Origin: Planctomycetota bacterium
Lineage (GTDB): Bacteria; Planctomycetota; Planctomycetia; Pirellulales; Pirellulaceae
Direction of reading: 5' to 3'
Assembly: GCA_963204995.1 (NCBI GenBank)
Contig: CAUJKL010000806.1
Location: forward strand, 1-48,464
DNA length: 48,464 nt
The number at the start of each line of letters is the position of its first letter. The stretch's first letter is position 1. The position numbers and the translations under genes are program-made. Shown here in pieces: positions 36,440-45,089 of this stretch. A model generated the notes under the pieces. The model made no database searches, was not told the DNA's origin, and saw nothing but the letters and a program-made list of their open reading frames with translations.

Positions 36440-38886
36440 TGGATTCTCGCTCGTTTGTCTTGCAGGAGTTTGCTCGCTTTGCCAAGTCGCTGCTTCAATC
36501 GTTCCAACTCAGGATCAAGCTCCGGCGGCGTTACCGGAGCGCTCGCAGCCACCTCGTGATAAGCGACTTCCGGGAGCACAATATCCCCGGTGAGCAGCGC
36601 AGTGAGTAGGCTGCTAGTACAAGCCACCGACGCATTCGACTCGACCAGCAACTGCTCTAGTTCTTCGTCCGCAACGCCCGGTGGCAGCGACGTCACGCAC
36701 GAAGGGCAACCCGCCGTGCAAGAACACTCGTCGATGATCGCGCGACAGAGCTTCAATGCCGCTTCGAACACTTCAAAGATCTTTTCCGAGTAGCCGACGC
36801 CGCCTTCGATCGTATCGTACAGATACAAAGCGCTCTGCCACTTATTGCCTTCCAATTCTTTAAGCGACACATCCGTCTCGATGTTTTCCACGTCGCCCAA
36901 ACAAAGACTCGGCGCGGTTCGCTTGAGGATGTAACTCAGGCCGTACAGTGCCGCGCCGATGTGTCGCTTGTCGATCGCTTCGACCGCAAGCCGCCATGCT
37001 TCGGGCGGATGGAGACTGAAGCCTGTCGTGTCGTAGACGAATGGAGCTAACGTGATCGGACCATAGCCGATGTTCTCCAGCGTTCGCTCGCGGATTTTCT
37101 TGTAAAGCTTCGGCTGCCGGTTGACGTTGACGTAGCCGAACTCCAAGTCAGCGCCGTGCAGTGCCGAACGATCGAGCGTTTCCGTCAAGCTCACGCGGCT
37201 CTCCCAGACTGCTTCCGTATAGTAGTCGACATCTACCGGATCGACGCGACAGAGCTTTTTCTCCAGATCGAGATCCATCGACATGTAACGCTTCCCGAGA
37301 TGTTGATAGATCGCGTCTTTGTACAAAGTGCCGCGAGCACCAATCGGATCAAGCTCGCCGATCACCTCCGTGCCGCAATAAATCTCCACATTGTAATCCG
37401 TCATGCCGCGCAGATTCACGCCCTTGGCCGGATAGTCGCGCAGCGCGTATCGGTAGTTGCCGTGATACTCGGTCAAGCTGCCGTCTTCCTTCAATACTTC
37501 CATCGCGGCGGGATACGCGGGCTCGGAGAATGTCGGCTCGTCCTCGCGCAGCGGATGCTCGTGCGCGGCACAGGGTAAATGTTGCAGCAAGATGTAGGGA
37601 TTGTCGGCGTTCAACCAGGCTCGTTCGATCGGAGCCGAAGTGACGAACTCGGGATGATGGACGAAATACTGATCGATCGGCGTATCTCGCGCGACGTACA
37701 CAATGACCGCTCGCGAACCGCGACGCCCGACGCGGCCGGCTTGCTGCCAAAAGCTGGCCATCGAACCGGGATAGCCGCTCAGGATACACAGGTCGAGATC
37801 GCCGATATCGATTCCCAGTTCTAACGCATTGGTGCTGATGATCGTTGTCACACGACCACTGGCCAAGTCGCGTTCCAGCTGGCGTCGCTCGTTCGGCAGC
37901 AGTCCTCCCCGATAGGGTTTGACTTTGCCGCACAGTTCCGGATGTCCGTCGGTGACGGCCCGACATAGGCGTTCCACTTGTTGTCGTGCGCGGCAAAAGC
38001 AAATCGTCCGTACGCCACGTCGGGTCGCTTCCCGAATCATCGGAATGCTGACCGAGCCCGGTCCTTTGCGATACAGCGCGTGGCCGTGGCTTTGCACCAC
38101 TGGCGGATTGATCATGTACAAGTCACGTTGCGGGCGAGGGGCTCCGTCGCGCGTGATCACGTGGAACGGGCGTTGAAACAACGCTTCGACATGCTCGCGC
38201 GGATTGCCGATCGTCGCTGAGGAACAAACAAACGTCGGGCGGCTGCCATGCATCTCGCAGACGCGAAGCAACCGGCGCATGACGTTCGCCACGTGCGACC
38301 CGAAGGCCCCGCGATACGTATGGACCTCGTCAATGACGATGTATTTCAGTCGAGAAAGAAACGTTCGCCAGCGACGATTGTGATTGGGCAGAATTCCCGA
38401 ATGCAGCATATCGGGATTCGTGATCATGAAGTCGGCTTGCGACTGGATGCGAGTCCGCTCTTCGCGCGGCGTGTCGCCATCGAATGTGCCGAGCCTCATG
38501 TCCGCGCCGCTGGCTTCGAGCAGCTTGCCGAGCGTTCCTTCCTGATCGCGCGACAAGGCTTTCGTCGGATACAGCAGCATCACGCCAAACGGCGCATCGG
38601 CTTGCAGATAGTCGTGCAGAATCGGAAGCAGGAACGACAGCGTCTTACCGCTGGCCGTTCGTGAGACGAGGACCGTGTCCTGGCCTTGCCGGATCGTGTC
38701 GAACGCTTCCCGCTGATGCGAGTACAGTTGATTGAGGCCGCTGCGTCGTAAAGCCTCGGCCAATCGTGGATCGAGATCGTCGGGAAGTGGCTCAAATTCC
38801 CCGCCCGAAGCTTCCAGCACCGAGCGCGCGGCGATCTGCGGTGCGAACTTCCGCTCCATGAAATCCACAACGGATTGAATTCCCAT
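36436..38886 (-). CDS. mrfA: YprA/MrfA-like DEAD/DEAH helicase with DUF1998 four-Cys region
   Basis: SRTASGKTLSFLLPILHDYL, VIDEVHTYRGAFGSHVANVMRRL, QQAGRVGRRG; C-terminal CSCTAGCPSCV. Confidence 0.87.
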   Translation of the reverse strand: MGIQSVVDFMERKFAPQIAARSVLEASGGEFEPLPDDLDPRLAEALRRSGLNQLYSHQREAFDTIRQGQDTVLVSRTASGKTLSFLLPILHDYLQADAPFGVMLLYPTKALSRDQEGTLGKLLEASGADMRLGTFDGDTPREERTRIQSQADFMITNPDMLHSGILPNHNRRWRTFLSRLKYIVIDEVHTYRGAFGSHVANVMRRLLRVCEMHGSRPTFVCSSATIGNPREHVEALFQRPFHVITRDGAPRPQRDLYMINPPVVQSHGHALYRKGPGSVSIPMIREATRRGVRTICFCRARQQVERLCRAVTDGHPELCGKVKPYRGGLLPNERRQLERDLASGRVTTIISTNALELGIDIGDLDLCILSGYPGSMASFWQQAGRVGRRGSRAVIVYVARDTPIDQYFVHHPEFVTSAPIERAWLNADNPYILLQHLPCAAHEHPLREDEPTFSEPAYPAAMEVLKEDGSLTEYHGNYRYALRDYPAKGVNLRGMTDYNVEIYCGTEVIGELDPIGARGTLYKDAIYQHLGKRYMSMDLDLEKKLCRVDPVDVDYYTEAVWESRVSLTETLDRSALHGADLEFGYVNVNRQPKLYKKIRERTLENIGYGPITLAPFVYDTTGFSLHPPEAWRLAVEAIDKRHIGAALYGLSYILKRTAPSLCLGDVENIETDVSLKELEGNKWQSALYLYDTIEGGVGYSEKIFEVFEAALKLCRAIIDECSCTAGCPSCVTSLPPGVADEELEQLLVESNASVACTSSLLTALLTGDIVLPEVAYHEVAASAPVTPPELDPELERLKQRLGKASKLLQDKRARIH

Positions 38887-39008
38887 CCTTGTCTCCCGTC
38901 CTTATCGCCTCATGCTGAAGTGGTCATCCGTCCACGTAGGATATCATGCCTCGGATAAAAGTGAAACGGGAAATGGCGGAGTACCGAGGTGCTGGTGCTC
39001 AGGCGTGC

Positions 39009-39105
39009 CAACGCTCACGAAATAACTTCCGCAAATCCAATGTCGCCATCACGCTCCGTCGTGATGATTGCGAGAAAAGCGGGGGAAGTTATTTCGTGAG
39101 CGTTG
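39009..39105. repeat. Nested palindromic element: 22-bp outer arms enclosing CATCACG/CGTGATG hairpin
   Basis: CAACGCTCACGAAATAACTTCC (39009-39030) / GGAAGTTATTTCGTGAGCGTTG (39084-39105). Confidence 0.93.
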
Positions 39106-39116
39106 CTAGAAAGCGG

Positions 39117-39827
39117 CTACTTCTTCACCGCCAAGTCGAGCAGCTTGACGTTTTTGTACCACACTTTATGGCCGTGATCTTGGAATCCGAGATAGCCAGA
39201 GCGAGCAAAGTCCTTCACCGCGCGGGGCTTGCCGCCCAGCGCGAACTTGTGCTTCTCGCCATCGGGGCAAACACCCGGCTGATCGAATTTGTCGCAGTTC
39301 ATCGCAGCGACTTCCTCGCCGTTCACCTTGACGTTGATGTAGGGGCCTTGGCATTTGATCTCGATCGCGTTCCATTCGCCTGTCTCTCGCCCCGCATTTT
39401 TCGTTGTCGCCGTCAGATCATAGATCGCACCGAATTCGTGCTTGCCAACATTCGTCCCGCTCATGACTTGAATCTCGAAGCCGGTATGCACGGGGTTCTT
39501 CGGATCCTCGACGCGAAAGAAGATGCCGGAATTGCAGCGTGGGTCTTCCCAGCGGACATCACACTTCAGCACGAAATCGGCGAACGGTCGTTCATACATG
39601 ATAATGTACCCGCCCGACTTGTAGGGCACGAGCGACGCGGCTTCGATCTGCGTCGCGATGGGTTTGCCGTTGTTGCACTGCCAACCCGTCAAGTCAGTGC
39701 CATTAAACAGCAACTGCCAACCGGCCTGCTTCTCGTCGTCGGAAAGTTCGTTGTCGGCTGCGAAAGACGACGAGGCAACGAGCAGCAGGGCGACACTCGC
39801 CGCTGCGAATAGAAGTTTTTGTGCCAT
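39117..39827 (-). CDS. Secreted DUF1080 (3-keto-disaccharide hydrolase/LamG-like) protein
   Basis: Signal peptide; GWQLLFNGTDLTGWQC, DFVLKCDVRWEDPRCNSGIFFRV, GYLGFQDHGHKVWYKNVKL. Confidence 0.92.
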   Translation of the reverse strand: MAQKLLFAAASVALLLVASSSFAADNELSDDEKQAGWQLLFNGTDLTGWQCNNGKPIATQIEAASLVPYKSGGYIIMYERPFADFVLKCDVRWEDPRCNSGIFFRVEDPKNPVHTGFEIQVMSGTNVGKHEFGAIYDLTATTKNAGRETGEWNAIEIKCQGPYINVKVNGEEVAAMNCDKFDQPGVCPDGEKHKFALGGKPRAVKDFARSGYLGFQDHGHKVWYKNVKLLDLAVKK

Positions 39828-39896
39828 GAGAGTCTCCTGAATGGGATCGGTATCAACGAGTGGTCATTCTAAAACATCTTCGGCGAGTGTAACATT

Positions 39897-39975
39897 AAGG
39901 GGTCGGGAGTCTTTTTCGGCCTGAACACTTGGCGACAATCAGGTTCTATCGTCCGAAAAAGACTCCCGACCCCTT
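39897..39975. repeat. Palindromic MITE/REP-like element with perfect 23-bp terminal inverted repeats
   Basis: AAGGGGTCGGGAGTCTTTTTCGG (39897-39919) / CCGAAAAAGACTCCCGACCCCTT (39953-39975). Confidence 0.95.
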
Positions 39976-40298
39976 CACTCAACCGCAATCGAATAGAAGA
40001 CTGCGAGCCAGACGGTTGGTTCGTCGGCTGTCGTCCAATCAACGCGGTGCTTGCGATGAGCGGGGATGTTCACGAAGTCGCCCGGCTTCAATTCGACGAG
40101 TTCATCTTCGAACTGTAATCTCGCGGCTCCCCGTAGCACAACGACCCATTCATGTTCTTTCTGATCGTACCAGAATCCTTCCGGTGAAGTGTGGCCGTGC
40201 GAAACAATCCGCTCGATGCGGAGCGAGGCGGCACTCACCAGCGTTTCCGTCAGCTCTTCTTGCAGAGACGAAGGAATCTGTGCGAATAGGTTATCCAT
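39975..40298 (-). CDS. Cupin-domain protein
   Basis: GHTSPEGFWYDQKEHEWVVVLRGAARLQFEDELVELKPGDFVNIPAHRKHRV. Confidence 0.88.
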   Translation of the reverse strand: MDNLFAQIPSSLQEELTETLVSAASLRIERIVSHGHTSPEGFWYDQKEHEWVVVLRGAARLQFEDELVELKPGDFVNIPAHRKHRVDWTTADEPTVWLAVFYSIAVE

Positions 40299-40320
40299 CT
40301 CGATCTTTCCATAAAGATGT

Positions 40321-40872
40321 TCATCGGCGTTGCGCCGCGAGCCACGCCGCCAGCGCTTTCAAATCAGCAGCGTCCATGCCCAGCACCATCTCTTCGCGGT
40401 GAATCGCATGCACGGCCAGAATGTGGTCGGCGTGAAACAAGATCGTATCGCCTTCGTTCACGCCATGCAGCCTTGCTTCGTACAGCGGATTATCGACGCG
40501 AGCTGCGAAATAATCGCCCTCGCGCTGCGTAACTTGCACCCAGAAATCCTCGCCCCAACCACGCGAAGGCACAGCCTGCCGAGGCAGCGGTACGAGTGTC
40601 GCGGGATGAGCGTGGCTGAGGATCGGCTTCGTCGCCTCGCCGTTGCAAACGGGGCAAGTACACTTCACCGGAGCGTCCTCATGCACGGAGAACCGCGGCG
40701 AATCGATTCGCAATTCCACAAAGTGTCCCACGCCGACGTGTTTTTTCAGCACATCGTGTGGAATCTGAAATCGCTCGCCGTTCTCCGCGTGCATCGCGAC
40801 ACCGTTTACCCATTCGTAACCGTTGGCGAAGCGTTGCTGTTCTAGTCGCTGTTGTAAATCGGGCTCAGTCAT
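40321..40872 (-). CDS. Hypothetical protein
   Basis: Long ORF with internal MTEPDLQQRLEQQRFANGYEWVNG start; CTCPVCNG Cys pair. Confidence 0.6.
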   Translation of the reverse strand: MTEPDLQQRLEQQRFANGYEWVNGVAMHAENGERFQIPHDVLKKHVGVGHFVELRIDSPRFSVHEDAPVKCTCPVCNGEATKPILSHAHPATLVPLPRQAVPSRGWGEDFWVQVTQREGDYFAARVDNPLYEARLHGVNEGDTILFHADHILAVHAIHREEMVLGMDAADLKALAAWLAAQRR

Positions 40873-40933
40873 ACGTGACGGTCTGTTGTTATCGAATCGA
40901 TCTAAGTTCGAGTTTTGCATTTTTTTTTGGACT

Positions 40934-40951
40934 GCGGTGACTTGTCACCGC
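40934..40951. repeat. Short perfect palindrome
   Basis: GCGGTGAC-TT-GTCACCGC. Confidence 0.85.
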
Positions 40952-41196
40952 TTTGCTCTCCAGTGCGAAGCACTTTTTCAGCATCACCGCAACTTACATT
41001 GGATAGCGAATAATTAGTGCCAAGTCGAAAAATACCAAAGCGGCGATGAATCGTCGCACTCCAAAAAGTGCAAAACTGGAACTAAGATCCTTAAGCGGGC
41101 CTTAGAACCTTTCTTAGGTTCATCAAGTTCCGCGGATTGAGTCTCGCTTTGATTTGTTGCATCACATGGAACGCTTCTCCAGACACTTCGAGACAC

Positions 41197-41300
41197 CTTA
41201 AGGCGGCATGGCCGCAAAGTGGGGTAAGCTTCCAGCTTGCCACCTACCAAGAAACGCAAGCTGGAAGCTTACGCCACTTAAAAAGTCGCCGCGGAGTAAC
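41197..41300 (+). repeat. 104-bp palindromic repeat, copy 1
   Basis: Arms AAGTGGGGTAAGCTTCCAGCTTGC (41217-41240) / GCAAGCTGGAAGCTTACGCCACTT (41256-41279); second copy at 44973. Confidence 0.95.
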
Positions 41301-41384
41301 ATCAGATGCCGCCACGACTGATGTAGAATACCGTTGGCTTGCAATCGAGGCAAAACTGTCCATTGGCGATGAGGAGATAGGAAC

Positions 41385-43085
41385 ATGGGGAGTCACAACT
41401 CGGCACATGACGTTTCGTCGCCCTGGGTCGATGGCCTCACCCTCGGCCAAACGTTACGGGAAACCGCCAGGCGGCACCCAGCCAGCGACGCTTGCGTGTT
41501 CTTCGACCTCGCCGCGCGGATGACCTGGGCCGAGTTTGATCGCGAAGTCGATGTGGTAGCTCGCTCGCTGCTGGCGCTGGGCTTCGAGCCAGGCGATCAT
41601 TTCGGTGTCTGGGCAACGAACGTGCCGGAATGGGTCATACTGCAATTCGCAACCGCACGAATCGGTGTCGTGTTGGTCAACATCAACCCTTCGTACCGGA
41701 CCAGCGAACTCAAGTATGCACTTCGCCAGTCCGATGTACGCGGCTTGGCACTTATCGATACGTTTAAGTCGTCCAACTTCTTTGACATGCTCAACAAAGC
41801 CTGTCTCGAACTGGCGTCGTCCGTTCCCGGCGAGCTGAAGAGTGCGGAGTTTCCCAAGCTGCAATGGGTTGTGTCGCTGCGCGGCAACCGGCCGGCGGGG
41901 GCGCTTTCCTGGAACGATCTGCGGGCTCGGGCGGACAACGTGTCGGATGGGCGGGTCGAAGAAGTTGCTGGCAGCCTCAGCCCGTCTGATGCGGTCAACA
42001 TTCAATACACGTCGGGTACCACCGGTCAGCCGAAGGGCGCGATGCTGTCGCATCGCAATCTGTTGCTCAACGCGTTCTACGCTGGCCACTTTCAACGCAT
42101 CACATCTGCCGACCGCATTTGTATTCCGGTGCCACTGTATCACTGCTTCGGCTGCGTGCTGGGCACGCTGTGCTGCGTGGTGCATGGATCGGCCATGATC
42201 TTTCCCGCCGAGGCGTTTCAGGCCGGCGCGACGCTCGCAGCCATCGAGCAGGAACGCTGCACGGCGATCTACGGCGTGCCGACGATGTTCATCGCCCAGT
42301 TGGAACACGAGGACTATCCCGGGCGAGATCTGTCGTCGCTACGAACCGGCATCATGGCCGGCAGCCCCTGTCCGATCGAGTTGATGAAACGCGTCACTCA
42401 GGAAATGGGAGCCAGCGAGATCACGATCGGCTACGGCCAGACCGAAGCGTCGCCGCTGATCACGCAGACGCGCACGGACGATCCGATCGAACTGCGAGTT
42501 GGCACCGTCGGTCGACCAATTCCGGGATTCGAAGTAAAGATCGTCGATGTCGGGTCCGGCAACGAGCTCGGCGATGGCCAGTCGGGTGAACTCTGTGGAC
42601 GCGGACATGGCGTGATGCTGGGCTATTACAACTTGCCGGACAAAACGGCCGAAGCGATCGACGCCGAAGGCTGGCTGCATACTGGCGACATCGCGCTCCG
42701 TGAACCGAACGGCTACTATCGCATCACCGGACGGTTGCGAGACATGATCATTCGTGGCGGCGAAAACGTTTACCCACGCGAAGTCGAAGAGCGACTGCAC
42801 CAACACCCGGCGGTCGAAGACGTGCAAGTCGTCGGCATTCCGAATCTGCGGTTGAGCGAGGAGGTTCTCGCCTGGGTCAAGCTGAAGAAGGGCCAGACCG
42901 CGACAGAGGACGAACTGCGCGAGTTTTGCCGCGCGGCCTTGGCCCATTTCAAAGTGCCACGCTACTGGAAGTTTGTCGACGGATTTCCGACGACGGTTAC
43001 CGGGAAGATTCAGAAGTTCAAGATCCGCGAACAGGCAATCGACGAACTCGGATTGCAGGACGTCGCAAAGATTGAAACTGCTTGA
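41385..43085 (+). CDS. AMP-binding acyl-CoA synthetase
   Basis: IQYTSGTTGQPKGAMLSHRNLL, GYGQTEASPLITQT, YRITGRLRDMIIRGGENVYPREVEE, VTGKIQKFKIRE. Confidence 0.95.
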   Translation: MGSHNSAHDVSSPWVDGLTLGQTLRETARRHPASDACVFFDLAARMTWAEFDREVDVVARSLLALGFEPGDHFGVWATNVPEWVILQFATARIGVVLVNINPSYRTSELKYALRQSDVRGLALIDTFKSSNFFDMLNKACLELASSVPGELKSAEFPKLQWVVSLRGNRPAGALSWNDLRARADNVSDGRVEEVAGSLSPSDAVNIQYTSGTTGQPKGAMLSHRNLLLNAFYAGHFQRITSADRICIPVPLYHCFGCVLGTLCCVVHGSAMIFPAEAFQAGATLAAIEQERCTAIYGVPTMFIAQLEHEDYPGRDLSSLRTGIMAGSPCPIELMKRVTQEMGASEITIGYGQTEASPLITQTRTDDPIELRVGTVGRPIPGFEVKIVDVGSGNELGDGQSGELCGRGHGVMLGYYNLPDKTAEAIDAEGWLHTGDIALREPNGYYRITGRLRDMIIRGGENVYPREVEERLHQHPAVEDVQVVGIPNLRLSEEVLAWVKLKKGQTATEDELREFCRAALAHFKVPRYWKFVDGFPTTVTGKIQKFKIREQAIDELGLQDVAKIETA

Positions 43086-43200
43086 AGCTGCTTGACTAGG
43101 AAGAGATCGAGCGGCTTGCCAACAGCGATCATGCGTGATCGACTAGTGTGGCAAAGCGAGTTTGTCGACAGACGTCTACTTTCGGTTGGAGAGTTCAAAG

Positions 43201-44133
43201 GTGCCCCGCTATCACGTGCAACGCTCGATTCAAATCAACGCCACGCCACAAAAGGTCTTCGATACCGTGGCGGACTTTGGAACCTGGACGAAGTGGTCGC
43301 CTTGGCTGTGTTGCGAACCAGACGCGAAGGTCACCGTCACGGAAGATGCGTCGTCCGTGGGCTCGACCTACGCCTGGCAGGGCGAGATCGTCGGGCAAGG
43401 CGAGATTGAACACCGGGAACTGCAACCGGGCCGCAGGATCGACGACGAGATTCGTTTCGCGAAACCGTTCAAGTCGAAATCGAAAGTCGCTTTCGAGATG
43501 GAACCGGCTGGCCAGGGGACGAAGCTGACTTGGCACATGGACGGTTCGTTGCCTTGGTTCATGTTCTGGATGAAGTCTTTGATGGAAGTGTTCATCGGGA
43601 TGGACTACGAGCGCGGTTTGATGATGTTGAAGGACTTGATCGAAACGGGCAAAGTACTTTCTCAAACCAAGATTCGCGGAGTGGAGTCCGTTGGTCCGTT
43701 ACGAATGGCGGGAGTTCGCCGGACGTGTGCCCTCCGCGAAATTGGACCTGCAATGGACGCGTCCTTTGCCGAGGCTAAGCGGAAGTTGTCGCAGCATGGT
43801 CTGCCCACGGATGGCACGGCGATGTCGGTCTATCACACGTGCAGTTTGAAAACGCAGATGTTTGACTACACCAGCGGGTTTGTGATCCCCGCTTCGGTCA
43901 GCTCGATGCCAGCGGAACTATCGAGCTGGTCGCTTCCGGCAACCAAGGCACTGTGCGTCGAACACGTCGGCAGCTACAGCCATCTCGGCAACGCGTGGAG
44001 CGCGGCCAATCAATTCGCTCGCTATAAGAAGCTCAAGCAAAGTAAGGTCGGTACGTTCGAGATCTACAAGAACGACCCGGAAAACACGGCAGACGCCGAC
44101 TTACGGACAGAAATCTTCTTACCTTTGAAATAG
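43201..44133 (+). CDS. SRPBCC-domain protein fused to GyrI-like (AraC effector-binding) domain
   Basis: YHVQRSIQINATPQKVFDTVADFGTWTKWSPW; C-terminal LPATKALCVEHVGSYSHLGNAWSAANQFA..FEIYKNDPENT; GTG start at 43201 preceded by GGAGAG. Confidence 0.8.
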   Translation: MPRYHVQRSIQINATPQKVFDTVADFGTWTKWSPWLCCEPDAKVTVTEDASSVGSTYAWQGEIVGQGEIEHRELQPGRRIDDEIRFAKPFKSKSKVAFEMEPAGQGTKLTWHMDGSLPWFMFWMKSLMEVFIGMDYERGLMMLKDLIETGKVLSQTKIRGVESVGPLRMAGVRRTCALREIGPAMDASFAEAKRKLSQHGLPTDGTAMSVYHTCSLKTQMFDYTSGFVIPASVSSMPAELSSWSLPATKALCVEHVGSYSHLGNAWSAANQFARYKKLKQSKVGTFEIYKNDPENTADADLRTEIFLPLK

Positions 44134-44310
44134 TGATCATCGCTCTGCCATCGGACGCGCGATTCGATCTGTTGCCGGCTCGGCCCGCAGACGCCTATGT
44201 TTTCCGCAGCTCTTCGCTCCGCGCTGATTGTATCTCGGTCATGCCTGTAGTACCTTTTTACATGGGTCTTGTGGTAGTTACGTTTCGCACTTTCGTGGCG
44301 GCCGTAAAGC

Positions 44311-44904
44311 ATGTCTCATACAAGCCAGACGCTGCTGGAGCAGGCTCAGTCGGGTAAGCCGGGCGCATGGGAGCGGATCGATTCGCTGTACCGGCCGTTC
44401 CTGTTGAGCTGGTTTCAAAATCAGGGTTTCAAGCCGGACGATGCGGACGATTTGGCCCAGGATGTCCTGCTGACGGTGTCGCGCGAGCTGAAGGGTTTTG
44501 ATCATACTGGCCGGCAGGGTGCATTTCGTACCTGGCTGCGTACGATCGCGTTGCATCGTGCTCAAGGAGTCTGGCGGGCGCGAAAGTTGCGCGGCCAACC
44601 GACCGGTGGCACCGACTTTCAGCAACAGCTTGAAAGCCTGGCCGATTCGACTCCCGATCTTGAGGAATTGTGGAACCGCGAGCACGACGCGCACGTACTC
44701 CATCGATTGATGCAAATGGCAACGGAGTCGTTCGAGCCGAATACGATCGCAGCGTTTCGGCGTGTGGCCTTCGACGATGCTGCTCCGGCCGACGTGGCCG
44801 GCGAATTGAAGATGTCAGTTGCCGCCGTATACATCGCCAAGTCCCGGCTGTTGCGTTGGTTGCGCGAGCAGGCGGCGGAATTGTTGATGGAAATAGACGA
44901 CTAG
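44311..44904 (+). CDS. ECF-type RNA polymerase sigma factor
   Basis: WERIDSLYRPFLLSWFQNQGFKPDDADDLAQDVLLTVSREL..RTWLRTIALHRAQ; region 4 PADVAGELKMSVAAVYIAKSRLLRWLRE. Confidence 0.93.
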   Translation: MSHTSQTLLEQAQSGKPGAWERIDSLYRPFLLSWFQNQGFKPDDADDLAQDVLLTVSRELKGFDHTGRQGAFRTWLRTIALHRAQGVWRARKLRGQPTGGTDFQQQLESLADSTPDLEELWNREHDAHVLHRLMQMATESFEPNTIAAFRRVAFDDAAPADVAGELKMSVAAVYIAKSRLLRWLREQAAELLMEIDD

Positions 44905-44972
44905 CCTGATAGAGTCTCGCGGTTCGCGCACTTTTCTTGAAAGGCCCGTGACGGACCAGAATCGATTTTCCT

Positions 44973-45076
44973 CTTAAGGCGGCTTCGCCACAAAGTGGGG
45001 TAAGCTTCCAGCTTGCCATCTGCTGCGAAACGCAAGCTGGAAGCTTACGCCACTTAAGAAGTCTCCGCGGAATAAC
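44973..45076 (+). repeat. 104-bp palindromic repeat, copy 2
   Basis: Arms 44993-45016 / 45032-45055 identical to copy 1; only loop and edges vary. Confidence 0.95.
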
Positions 45077-45089
45077 GACGACTGAACGC

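Noticed and set aside
38946-39812. 288-aa + ORF
   Set aside because: Antisense to the DUF1080 gene and starts in the palindromic element
41199-45076. CRISPR array
   Set aside because: Only two palindromic copies 3.8 kb apart, no regularly spaced direct repeats and no cas genes in the window
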